DNA of 7,632 nucleotides, taken from contig CAKRWX010000106.1 of the NCBI GenBank assembly GCA_934418055.1, positions 1-7,632 of the forward strand, given 5' to 3'. Under the pieces are notes generated by a model. The model searched no databases. It was not told the origin of the DNA and was given only the letters and a program-made list of their open reading frames with translations. This DNA comes from an uncultured Lachnospiraceae bacterium (GTDB taxonomy: Bacteria; Bacillota; Clostridia; Lachnospirales; Lachnospiraceae). The first letter of the stretch is position 1. Each line of letters opens with the position of its first letter. Positions 1 to 6,508 of this stretch are shown one piece after another. Both the position numbers and the translations under genes were made by a program.

Positions 1-981
1 GGCCTGTGTAATGTGTGGCCGGATATGGCCAATTCCGGAACCTACACGGTCATTCACCTGTTCAGCAACGCAGCCTTTGTGTTCCTGCCGATCCTGATCG
101 CCATCAGTGCAGCAAAGACCTTTGGAGGCAATATTTATCTGGGGGCGGTGATCGGTATGATCATGATCCATTCAGGACTGATCAATGCCTGGAACGTGGC
201 GGGTATGAGCGCAGCAGAAATTCCAAAGGCATCGGTATGGTTTGGACTGTATGAGGTACCTCTGGTCGGATATCAGGGACATGTGATCCCGGTGGTCATT
301 GCTGTATGGTTTATGTCAACCTTAGAAAAGAAGCTTCACAAGATCGTGCCAGAGATCATTGATCTGTTTGTTACTCCACTGGTGACGGTTCTTGCCACTG
401 GATATATCACGTTAACGGTCATTGGACCGGTATTTTCTACTGTGGAAAATTATGTACTGTCAGGCGCCCAGAAGCTGATCACCCTTCCATTTGGTCTTGG
501 AGGCCTGATCATCGGCGGTTTTTATGCGCCGACAGTCGTTGCAGGTGTTCACCATATGTACAATGCCATTGAGGCGGGACTGTTAAGCAGTATCGGTGTC
601 AATACCTGGATGCCCATCGCCACAGCAGCCAATGTAGCTCAGGGGGCAGCAGCGTTAGCGATCGCAGTGAAGACCAGGAACAGGAAAACAAAATCCATGG
701 CTCTTCCGGCGGCTCTTTCTGCGATGCTTGGAATCACAGAGCCAGCCATTTTCGGTGTGAATATCCGTTTCATCACAGCCTTTGTCTCCGGATGTATCGG
801 CGGAGCCTGCGGTGGACTGGCTGCTTCCCTGCTTCATGTGGGCGCAACGGCTTACGGGATCACCGGCCTGTTCGGTTTCTTGATCACGACAAGCTGCGCA
901 GCTGCCTATGCACTGGTCATGGCGGTGGCGGCAGGTGTGGCATTTGCACTGTCATGGGTATTATATAAAGAGCAGGGATAA
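1..981 (+). CDS. scrA: Sucrose-type PTS permease, EIIC part (5'-truncated by window edge)
   Basis: This is the C-terminal 326 residues of a membrane permease of the glucose/sucrose PTS family. The frame is open from base 1, so the gene starts upstream, and the GTG at 13 is not a credible start. The N-terminal EIIB domain and first membrane helices are out of view. Visible are about nine hydrophobic segments, the EIIC signature GITEPAIFGVN (730-762) and a GGFYAP...GVHHMYNAIEAG block (514-582) typical of sucrose/trehalose/beta-glucoside EIIC proteins. The protein ends at WVLYKEQG with no fused EIIA domain, so a separate EIIA must donate the phosphate. Known family role: the EIIC domain binds and translocates the sugar across the cytoplasmic membrane while EIIB phosphorylates it. 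Sucrose specificity is inferred mainly from the GH32 hydrolase 47 nt downstream; trehalose or beta-glucoside use is not excluded by this fragment alone. Confidence 0.88.
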   Translation, partial: GLCNVWPDMANSGTYTVIHLFSNAAFVFLPILIAISAAKTFGGNIYLGAVIGMIMIHSGLINAWNVAGMSAAEIPKASVWFGLYEVPLVGYQGHVIPVVIAVWFMSTLEKKLHKIVPEIIDLFVTPLVTVLATGYITLTVIGPVFSTVENYVLSGAQKLITLPFGLGGLIIGGFYAPTVVAGVHHMYNAIEAGLLSSIGVNTWMPIATAANVAQGAAALAIAVKTRNRKTKSMALPAALSAMLGITEPAIFGVNIRFITAFVSGCIGGACGGLAASLLHVGATAYGITGLFGFLITTSCAAAYALVMAVAAGVAFALSWVLYKEQG

Positions 982-1014
982 TGGTAGTTTTAAATTTCAA
1001 GAGTATATTCGGTC

Positions 1015-1022
1015 AGAAGGAG
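1015..1022 (+). promoter_or_regulatory. Ribosome binding site deciding the GH32 start
   Basis: AGAAGGAG lies 6 nt before the ATG at 1029. It favours this start over the in-frame ATG at 981, which overlaps the upstream stop codon (TAATG) and has only AGGG three bases away. Confidence 0.8.
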
Positions 1023-1028
1023 ATTAAT

Positions 1029-2525
1029 ATGATAAATGCAAAAGAAGTACATCGTCGTATGGATCAGGCAGAAAAGAAAATTCCAGAGACTGCCACAGGA
1101 AAATACCGTCACAAATATCATCTGATGCCGCCCACCGGCTGGTTAAATGATCCCAATGGTTTAAGCTATTATGGTGGAAATTATCACGTATTTTTCCAGT
1201 ATGCGCCGGAGGACGCCAGAGGCAGTGATAAGTGCTGGGGCCATTACCAGTCGCCGGATCTGGTGAACTGGGAGTACACAGGCATCGCCATTTACCCGGA
1301 CACGGAGTATGACCGGGATGGGGCTTATTCTGGCGGTGCGCTGACGGATGATGGCAGTCTGGAACTGTTTTATACGGGAAATATCAAAGAAGAAGGCAAT
1401 TTTGACTATATCAATGAAGGCCGTGGTGCGACGGTAATCTATCTGTCCACAGAAGACGGAGTTCATTTGACAGAAAAAGAACTGCTGATGACCAATGATG
1501 ATTACCCGGCGGACTTAAGCCGTCATGTGCGGGATCCGAAGGTGTGGAAGGATCAAGGTAGTTACTACATGCTTCTTGGAGCCAGAACCAGAGGCAGTCT
1601 GGGGGAGGCGCTTCTGTACCGTTCGGAGGATAAAAAAGCCTGGAGATTTTTGAAAACGATCACGGCAACGGAAATCTTTGGCTATATGTGGGAATGCCCG
1701 GATTATTTTCAGGTGGATGGCCGTCCGGTCTTTGCCTTCAGTCCACAGGGAATTGAAGCGGAAGAGTACCGGTTTGAAAATACCTACCAGTCCGGCTATC
1801 TGGCAGATGTAAAATTGCCGGAGACAGGCCAGATCCGGGATATTTACCAGAAATTCCGGGAGTGGGATCTGGGATTTGATTTTTATGCGCCCCAGACCTT
1901 TGAGGCGCCGGACGGCAGACGGATCCTCTTTGGCTGGGCCGGTGTCACGGACAGCCCGTATGATAATGAGCCGTCCATCCAGGAAGGTTGGCAGTATTCC
2001 ATGACGGTGCCGAGAGAACTGTCCTGGAAAGGAGATATTCTGTGTCAGAATCCGGCGAGAGAGCTGGAGGCGCTGCGGAAGGAAGCGGTTGCGTTTGTAA
2101 ATGGCGAAGCGGAAATTGACGGCGGTGCGTTTGATCTGGTGGCAGAGCGAGGCGAGGTTGGTGATGAAGCTTGCGCGACGGATAAGACAGGAGCAGAACC
2201 AACAGGGAAACTGGAAACTTCTGACAAGAAAGAGACTTGTGGAGATATTCCGGTGCGAATTTGCTTGAATGAGGATCTTCAGATCACCTATGAGCAGGGC
2301 GTTGTTTCCATGGAATTTTTAAACAACACTGGCTCCGGCCGTACCATCCGTAAGGCGAAGCTGGACAGCTTTCAGAATGTGCGGATTTTGATGGATGTGT
2401 CTTTGGTGGAGGTGTATTTTAATGATGGTGAGCTGGTTATGACCACCCGTTATTACCCGGAAGATCCGGCCAAAACAAAAGTCAGTATCTCTGGAATGGA
2501 ACAGGTAAAGTGCTGGAAGAATTAA
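1029..2525 (+). CDS. scrB: GH32 sucrose-6-phosphate hydrolase (invertase family)
   Basis: A 498-aa cytoplasmic beta-fructosidase predicted to cleave sucrose-6-phosphate into glucose-6-phosphate and fructose. The GH32 catalytic elements are all present: WLNDPNG with nucleophile Asp41, RDP with transition-state-stabilising Asp169, and the acid/base Glu222 in WECPDYF. The propeller motif FDFYAPQTF lies at 283-291, and a C-terminal beta-sandwich runs from about 350 to 498. No signal peptide is seen, which fits an intracellular phosphorylated substrate. The start at 1029 is preceded by AGAAGGAG (1015-1022) with 6-nt spacing. An in-frame ATG at 981 overlaps the permease stop codon but has only a weak, badly spaced site and would add 16 residues lacking family features. 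It follows the PTS gene as an operon. Odd: a Thr/Glu/Lys-rich insertion at about residues 374-406 inside the C-terminal domain. Extracellular fructanase activity is a less likely alternative. Confidence 0.93.
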   Translation: MINAKEVHRRMDQAEKKIPETATGKYRHKYHLMPPTGWLNDPNGLSYYGGNYHVFFQYAPEDARGSDKCWGHYQSPDLVNWEYTGIAIYPDTEYDRDGAYSGGALTDDGSLELFYTGNIKEEGNFDYINEGRGATVIYLSTEDGVHLTEKELLMTNDDYPADLSRHVRDPKVWKDQGSYYMLLGARTRGSLGEALLYRSEDKKAWRFLKTITATEIFGYMWECPDYFQVDGRPVFAFSPQGIEAEEYRFENTYQSGYLADVKLPETGQIRDIYQKFREWDLGFDFYAPQTFEAPDGRRILFGWAGVTDSPYDNEPSIQEGWQYSMTVPRELSWKGDILCQNPARELEALRKEAVAFVNGEAEIDGGAFDLVAERGEVGDEACATDKTGAEPTGKLETSDKKETCGDIPVRICLNEDLQITYEQGVVSMEFLNNTGSGRTIRKAKLDSFQNVRILMDVSLVEVYFNDGELVMTTRYYPEDPAKTKVSISGMEQVKCWKN

Positions 2526-2542
2526 GTATTTCATGTTATACT
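2514..2542 (+). promoter_or_regulatory. Candidate extended -10 promoter for the ATPase gene
   Basis: The -10 hexamer TATACT (2537-2542) is preceded by TGT, forming an extended -10 (TGn). A poor -35 (TGGAAG, 2514-2519) sits 17 bp upstream, inside the last codons of the GH32 gene. Transcription would start near 2549, giving a leader of about 125 nt before the ATPase. The call rests on motif match alone; the weak -35 fits an extended -10 type promoter. Confidence 0.5.
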
Positions 2543-2555
2543 AAAAAACACGAAG

Positions 2556-2588
2556 AGAACCGCAAAGAACGATGAATCAGGCGGTTCT
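2556..2588 (+). other. Leader hairpin with 8-bp stem
   Basis: AGAACCGC (2556-2563) is exactly complementary to GCGGTTCT (2581-2588) across a 17-nt loop. It lies just downstream of the candidate promoter and is not followed by a T-tract, so it is not itself a terminator. Its arms can also pair with parts of the last hairpin of the leader (see findings). Confidence 0.5.
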
Positions 2589-2595
2589 GGCATTG

Positions 2596-2618
2596 AGGCC
2601 CAAGCTTTTGGGCCTTTT
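2596..2618 (+). terminator. Hairpin terminator downstream of the scr genes
   Basis: AGGCCCAA (2596-2603) pairs perfectly with TTGGGCCT (2608-2615) around a GCTT loop, with a short T4 run (2615-2618). It can end the permease/GH32 transcript. Because a candidate promoter lies upstream at 2514-2542, it may instead or also act in the leader of the ATPase gene. The T-tract is short, so termination strength is uncertain. Confidence 0.6.
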
Positions 2619-2626
2619 GCTATATA

Positions 2627-2649
2627 ACCGCGCGACAGCGGTATTTTTT
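2627..2649 (+). terminator. Second hairpin plus T6 tract in the ATPase leader
   Basis: ACCGC (2627-2631) pairs with GCGGT (2638-2642) around a 6-nt loop, followed by an A and six Ts (2644-2649). This has the form of a small intrinsic terminator 26 nt before the ATPase start codon. It may be the second of tandem terminators for the scr operon, or the terminator of an attenuator within the leader. Confidence 0.5.
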
Positions 2650-2675
2650 ATGATACGAAATAGGGAGGAACCAAC

Positions 2676-4160
2676 ATGCCTGTATTTGATTTTAACGACG
2701 CTCCAGTCTCCAAGGAAAAATGCGTCTGCACCTATACCACATTCCAGTCCAGCGAGCCGGAGGCTACTCCAGAGAAGCCGATTCTGGTATTGGACAATCA
2801 CAAGAAGCAGTGGGCTCATCATTCCGATGGAATGTTTACCAACCCCATCAAACGCAGTACCTTTGAGTTTCAGGAGGAGGACGGCGTGGTTCCTGCTGAC
2901 ATTTTGAAAATCGACGCCCGTTTTGTGAGCCTGTTAAAATGGCTGGGCGAGAACCACATCCATGTCCGTCTGTCTGGTGAAAACCGGGAAGATGGGTATG
3001 CTGTATACAAAATCCGTGAAACAGATCTGGGAGGCGGAACCAAACTGTCTGCAGCCGATGGATTTTTACAGTTTATGATCGAGCGTTTGCTGGCCAGCAA
3101 CGCACCGGAAGATGGACTGGAGGAAGAGGATGCAGACGAGTTAGGTGATGACATGAGACTGACCAGTCTTCAGAGCATCACAGATTTTATGAACTGCGCT
3201 GGCAAGACGCTTCCGGACAATATCCGCCTGTGGGCGAAGAGAAACTTAGCAGTAGCCCGTTCCAATGAGGTTTCCCCAGAGGAGCGCCGCCACGCCCAGA
3301 GAGCCCTGTCTACTATGATGAATATCCAGTGGAAAAATAACTATTTTGAGTCCATCGACCCGGAAGAGGCCAGAAGAATCCTGGACGAGGAACTGTACGG
3401 CATGGAGAAGGTAAAACAGCGTATTATCGAGACCATTATCCAGATCAACCGTACCCATACTCTTCCAGCTTATGGTCTTCTGTTAGTAGGTCCTGCAGGA
3501 ACCGGTAAATCCCAGATTGCCTACGCCGTAGCTAGAATCCTCAAGTTGCCGTGGACCACCCTGGACATGAGTTCCATCAATGATCCGGAGCAGCTGACCG
3601 GAAGCTCCCGAATTTACGCCAACGCAAAACCGGGTATCATTTTAGAGGCATTTTCCATGGCTGGCGAGTCCAATCTGGTATTTATCATTAACGAGTTGGA
3701 CAAAGCCGCATCCGGCAAGGGCAATGGCAATCCGGCAGATGTATTACTGACCTTGTTAGACAACTTAGGCTTTACCGACAACTACATGGAATGTATGGTT
3801 CCGACCAGCGGCGTTTATCCGATCGCCACAGCCAACGACAAGAGCCAGATCAGCGCACCGTTGATGTCCCGTTTCGCGGTGATCGACATTCCAGACTATA
3901 CCGCAGAAGAGAAGAAGGTTATTTTCTCCAGATTTGCCCTTCCAAAAGTCATGAAGCGTATGAGCATGAAGCCAGAGGAATGTGTCCTGACTCCAGAGGG
4001 TCTTGACACTGTTATTGCTAAACATTCCGGTATCAGCGGAATCCGTGATCTGGAACAAGCCGCCGAGCACATCGCCGCCAATGCCCTGTACCAGATCGAG
4101 GTCAACCACGTAAAACAGGTGGTGTTTGACGCAGAGATGGTGGAGAATCTGTTGGGATAA
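2676..4160 (+). CDS. Lon-like AAA+ ATPase lacking the protease domain
   Basis: A 494-aa soluble protein. Residues 1-215 match no family I recognise and include an acidic stretch (about 144-159, EDGLEEEDADELGDD). Residues about 235-470 read like the AAA+ module of Lon: LDEELYGMEKVKQRI (236-250), Walker A GPAGTGKS (272-279), Walker B VFIINE (335-340), LDKA following it, sensor-1 Asn387 in IATAND, candidate arginine finger Arg399 in PLMSRF, and sensor-2 Arg457 in GIRDLEQ. Lon would continue into a Ser-Lys peptidase domain; here the protein stops about 25 residues after the AAA lid. The Walker B aspartate is Asn339, with the glutamate (Glu340) kept. The start is supported by AGGGAGG (2662-2668) 7 nt upstream. 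The gene is monocistronic: it has its own candidate promoter and leader, and a terminator follows. A protein-remodelling role is inferred from the fold; partner and substrate are unknown. MoxR-type or other AAA+ ATPases are less likely alternatives. Confidence 0.85.
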   Translation: MPVFDFNDAPVSKEKCVCTYTTFQSSEPEATPEKPILVLDNHKKQWAHHSDGMFTNPIKRSTFEFQEEDGVVPADILKIDARFVSLLKWLGENHIHVRLSGENREDGYAVYKIRETDLGGGTKLSAADGFLQFMIERLLASNAPEDGLEEEDADELGDDMRLTSLQSITDFMNCAGKTLPDNIRLWAKRNLAVARSNEVSPEERRHAQRALSTMMNIQWKNNYFESIDPEEARRILDEELYGMEKVKQRIIETIIQINRTHTLPAYGLLLVGPAGTGKSQIAYAVARILKLPWTTLDMSSINDPEQLTGSSRIYANAKPGIILEAFSMAGESNLVFIINELDKAASGKGNGNPADVLLTLLDNLGFTDNYMECMVPTSGVYPIATANDKSQISAPLMSRFAVIDIPDYTAEEKKVIFSRFALPKVMKRMSMKPEECVLTPEGLDTVIAKHSGISGIRDLEQAAEHIAANALYQIEVNHVKQVVFDAEMVENLLG

Positions 4161-4184
4161 AATATAAAAAATTGATATGACAAC

Positions 4185-4236
4185 AAAAATGTCCAAAATC
4201 AGCAGAAAGCCCATATTGCTGGTTTTGGACATTTTT
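4185..4236. terminator. Bidirectional terminator between convergent genes
   Basis: A 20-bp stem: 4185-4204 (AAAAATGTCCAAAATCAGCA) pairs with 4217-4236, with one G-T wobble at 4199/4222 and a 12-nt loop (4205-4216). The stem ends in A5 on one side and T5 on the other, so it gives a T-tract on both strands. It lies between the plus-strand ATPase and the minus-strand kinase and can end both transcripts. Confidence 0.88.
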
Positions 4237-4277
4237 ATAGATACGAATCGGATTTTCATGATCAAGCAACGACAATT

Positions 4278-5579
4278 TTACGGATTCAGCATCACCGAAG
4301 CATAAAACACCCCATCTCTCCACTCAAACCGCGCGTCTCCATGATACTGTTCTGCAATCATACGGATGGACTCGGTGCCGATGCCGCTTCCGGTGGATTT
4401 GGTGGATATCAGTTTCTCATTGATCCAGGTGGGTTTGAAGACGCTGGTGTTATCCACGGTGATGGATAGGGTGGAAGCACCGGTTTGAACCGCGCAGACA
4501 CGGATAAATGGCTGGGAATTTTGGGACTCGGAGCGTCCGGTCTGGCAGGCGTCCAGGGCATTTTCTAGGAGATTGCCCAGAAGGACACAGAATTCCGTCT
4601 CGGGAATCACTGGGGTATCGGACATCTGGAGTTTGACGTCCAGACGGATTCCGCTGTTTTCCGCTTTATCTGCGTAAAAAGCAAGAATGGCATTGACAGC
4701 GTAACTGTTGCAGTAAATGCGGTCCGAATGGGACGGAAATTGTTTTTCATATTCCGTCAGATAAGATTTCAGATCTTCCAGGTCCCCACGGTTTACGCAA
4801 TCCTGGATGATCCGCAGGTGCTGGCGGAAATCATGGCGGGCACGGCGGCTTTCCACAATTCTGGCCTGCAGCATGGCGTACTGGTCATGCTGGATCTGCA
4901 AAAGCCGTTCCACAGCCTGATTGCGGGCATTGACTTCCAGCTGCTCCTTCAATTGTCGGATGAACAGGATCATGAAATGGCTGATCAGAAACATACAGAT
5001 CAACAGCAGAATCCTGGCAAAGAGATCAGAGACCGTGACTGTGCCTTTTCGAATATCCCCAGTCAAAATCAGCAGGATCAAAGTCACAGAACATGGAAGA
5101 AGCCAGGCGGTTTTCCAGAATTTAGGAACGGAAACGGAACTCAGACCGTCGGTAATGTGGGTTAATGCTTTGGTCATAAGAAAAATGGTGCATAAAATCA
5201 ACGCCAGCGTGACAAGACCTGTCTGCCAGGAGAGAAAGTTATAGCCAAAAAGTTTCTGGCAGATGCAGAATGCGGCAGCCCGGATCACCATAAGGTAGTC
5301 AAGAACAAACATATAAAGGAACATAATCATGCCAACTTCAGTCTGGACCAGAAGACAGAACATGACGCCGAACATGGGAATGGCCAGGTACTGGACCCAG
5401 ATACTGGAAAATCCCAGTCCAGTTAAGACGGTAAATACAAGCAGATAGAGGATCTGCCCCACGCAGACACGGAAAAATGTCCCCCGTGGAGAATATCTCA
5501 GCTTTTCATGAAAGGGAGCATAGGCCAGAAGGTGAAATGGAAATGTGCTCAGCAGTTCATTTAACAACAATTCGATCAT
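4278..5579 (-). CDS. GHKL-domain sensor histidine kinase (AgrC/VirS type)
   Basis: A 433-aa membrane sensor kinase. Residues 1-208 carry about six hydrophobic segments (roughly 38-58, 63-80, 83-107, 118-137, 157-174, 186-208), which serve as the sensing part. A coiled linker (about 209-245) leads to the H-box RRARHDFRQHL, with candidate phosphorylated His249. The ATP-binding GHKL domain follows: N-box LLGNLLENALDAC (333-345), a VDN motif at 375-377, and G-box TGSGIGTESI (396-405). The architecture is that of AgrC-like kinases that sense peptides and pair with LytTR regulators. The start at 5579 overlaps the regulator's stop codon as ATGA and has GGGGAGG (5589-5595) 9 nt upstream, indicating translational coupling. 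No agrB or agrD homologue is in the window, so the ligand cannot be inferred. The expected target of phosphotransfer is the LytTR regulator just upstream. Confidence 0.92.
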   Translation of the reverse strand: MIELLLNELLSTFPFHLLAYAPFHEKLRYSPRGTFFRVCVGQILYLLVFTVLTGLGFSSIWVQYLAIPMFGVMFCLLVQTEVGMIMFLYMFVLDYLMVIRAAAFCICQKLFGYNFLSWQTGLVTLALILCTIFLMTKALTHITDGLSSVSVPKFWKTAWLLPCSVTLILLILTGDIRKGTVTVSDLFARILLLICMFLISHFMILFIRQLKEQLEVNARNQAVERLLQIQHDQYAMLQARIVESRRARHDFRQHLRIIQDCVNRGDLEDLKSYLTEYEKQFPSHSDRIYCNSYAVNAILAFYADKAENSGIRLDVKLQMSDTPVIPETEFCVLLGNLLENALDACQTGRSESQNSQPFIRVCAVQTGASTLSITVDNTSVFKPTWINEKLISTKSTGSGIGTESIRMIAEQYHGDARFEWRDGVFYASVMLNP

Positions 5580-6310
5580 AACATCTGGCCTCCCCGTACC
5601 TGATTATAAGAATAACGGATATACTGTTCCCGGACGTCCCGGTATTTCAAGCGGCTGATGGGAATGGAAATTCCGCTTTTCAGCATAAAACGATCATCCA
5701 ACAGCTTCTCCACCTCTTCAAAATTAACCAGAACTCCTTTGATACAGTCACAAAACCACGGATAAGACAGAAGAAGACTGGAAAATTCCTTCTGGTTCAT
5801 AGAAATCTCTTCCTCATGGCCATCTTTGAAATGCACCAGGATCCGGCGGTTTAAATATTCTGTATACGAAATTTGATGCAGAAGCAGATGAATTTCCGTA
5901 CCGCGGGATGGGACCAGAATCGATGGTTCTTCCATCGTCACCTGGAGATTACAACGGTCCAATGCCTTAGTAACCCGTTCCTCCGTCGCCGGTTTGATCA
6001 AGTAAAATGCCGCTTCCACCTCATAACTGTCTACTGCGAAATCGGAGGAAGTGGTCACGAAAATAATATGGCAGGAGGCGTCAAAAAGACGGATCTTTTT
6101 GGCCGTTTCCATGCCATTGATGCCATTCATATAGATATCCAGGAAAATAATATCGTAAACGCCGGGTACAAACCCAGCAAGAAATTCTTCTCCACCAGGG
6201 AAAATATTTGGGGTGTCAGCAGGAATCCGATGTTTTGCCATGTAAGTCATGATCTGGTCAGCCAGCTGTCTGGCGTCCATTTCCAGATCATCAATGATTG
6301 CAATTCTCAA
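5576..6310 (-). CDS. LytTR-family response regulator (AgrA type)
   Basis: A 244-aa DNA-binding response regulator. The receiver domain occupies residues 1-120: acidic pair Asp7/Asp8 (IIDDLE), phospho-acceptor Asp58 in FLDIYM, a Thr switch region VTTS (85-88) and Lys106 in IKP. A LytTR DNA-binding domain follows at about 130-235, with FCDCIKGVLVNFEEVEKL and IPISRLKYRDVREQY segments typical of the family. The start codon is TTG (6308-6310), chosen because AAAGGGGG (complement of 6318-6325) is 7 nt upstream and no in-frame ATG lies between. It overlaps the kinase gene by 4 nt. Phosphorylated LytTR regulators usually bind pairs of about 9-bp direct repeats; such a pair lies upstream at 6386-6414. 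Likely targets, by position, are its own operon and the divergent secreted-protein gene. Confidence 0.93.
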   Translation of the reverse strand: MRIAIIDDLEMDARQLADQIMTYMAKHRIPADTPNIFPGGEEFLAGFVPGVYDIIFLDIYMNGINGMETAKKIRLFDASCHIIFVTTSSDFAVDSYEVEAAFYLIKPATEERVTKALDRCNLQVTMEEPSILVPSRGTEIHLLLHQISYTEYLNRRILVHFKDGHEEEISMNQKEFSSLLLSYPWFCDCIKGVLVNFEEVEKLLDDRFMLKSGISIPISRLKYRDVREQYIRYSYNQVRGGQML

Positions 6311-6317
6311 AATGAAT

Positions 6318-6325
6318 CCCCCTTT
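6318..6325 (-). promoter_or_regulatory. Ribosome binding site supporting a TTG start
   Basis: AAAGGGGG on the minus strand lies 7 nt before TTG (6308-6310) of the response regulator. It is the only good site in the area and supports the non-ATG start. Confidence 0.7.
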
Positions 6326-6346
6326 TTCCTACAATTACATATGTTT

Positions 6347-6375
6347 ATCATAGCATAAATTTGGATAAAATTGGG
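6347..6375 (-). promoter_or_regulatory. Candidate promoter of the two-component operon
   Basis: On the minus strand TATGAT (complement of 6347-6352) is a good -10. The -35 position 17 bp upstream reads CCCAAT (complement of 6370-6375), a poor match. A good -10 with a poor -35 and direct repeats 10 bp further upstream fits an activator-dependent promoter, possibly autoregulated. This is motif-based inference. Confidence 0.45.
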
Positions 6376-6385
6376 GCTATTTTTG

Positions 6386-6414
6386 CATCTTGTGTCATTT
6401 TTTGACATCTTGTG
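6386..6414. repeat. 9-bp direct repeat, candidate LytTR operator
   Basis: CATCTTGTG occurs at 6386-6394 and exactly again at 6406-6414, 20 bp start to start, about two helical turns. LytTR regulators commonly bind paired direct repeats of this size and phasing. The pair sits 10 bp above the candidate -35 of the regulator operon and 9 bp above that of the divergent gene. The sequence does not match the published AgrA consensus well, so the binding protein is inferred from context. Confidence 0.55.
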
Positions 6415-6423
6415 CAGCAGATA

Positions 6424-6452
6424 TTGAAAGATGTTCTCAAAGACCATAAGAT
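6424..6452 (+). promoter_or_regulatory. Candidate promoter of the secreted-protein gene
   Basis: TTGAAA (6424-6429) as -35 and TAAGAT (6447-6452) as -10, with 17-bp spacing. Transcription would begin near 6459, about 50 nt before the start codon. The direct repeats end 9 bp upstream. Motif-based inference. Confidence 0.5.
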
Positions 6453-6508
6453 GGAATTATCAAGTATGAGAAAATGAGACCGGCATCAAGACAAAAGGAG
6501 AGATGGGT

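Noticed and set aside
981..1028. Upstream ATG at 981 as the GH32 start (TAATG overlap with the permease gene)
   Set aside because: The AGAAGGAG site sits ideally for 1029, while 981 has only AGGG three bases upstream. The extra 16 residues show no family features.
2549..2675. Known riboswitch (GEMM/c-di-GMP, guanidine, preQ1 types considered)
   Set aside because: I could not place conserved core motifs of any class. Only hairpins and alternative pairings are directly visible.
2572..2907. Plus-strand frame of 111 aa overlapping the leader and ATPase start
   Set aside because: No ribosome site precedes the ATG at 2572, the frame runs through both leader hairpins, and most of it lies in the wrong frame of the well-supported ATPase. 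A leader peptide is possible but unsupported.
3765..4265. Minus-strand frame of 166 aa across the ATPase 3' end and the terminator
   Set aside because: It reads through the strong bidirectional terminator, has no family features, and overlaps the conserved end of the ATPase.
4728..5244. Plus-strand frames opposite the kinase gene
   Set aside because: They are antisense shadows of the GHKL kinase, without ribosome sites or recognisable domains.
6451..6477. Eight-codon reading frame upstream of the secreted protein
   Set aside because: It starts within the -10 hexamer and has no ribosome site.
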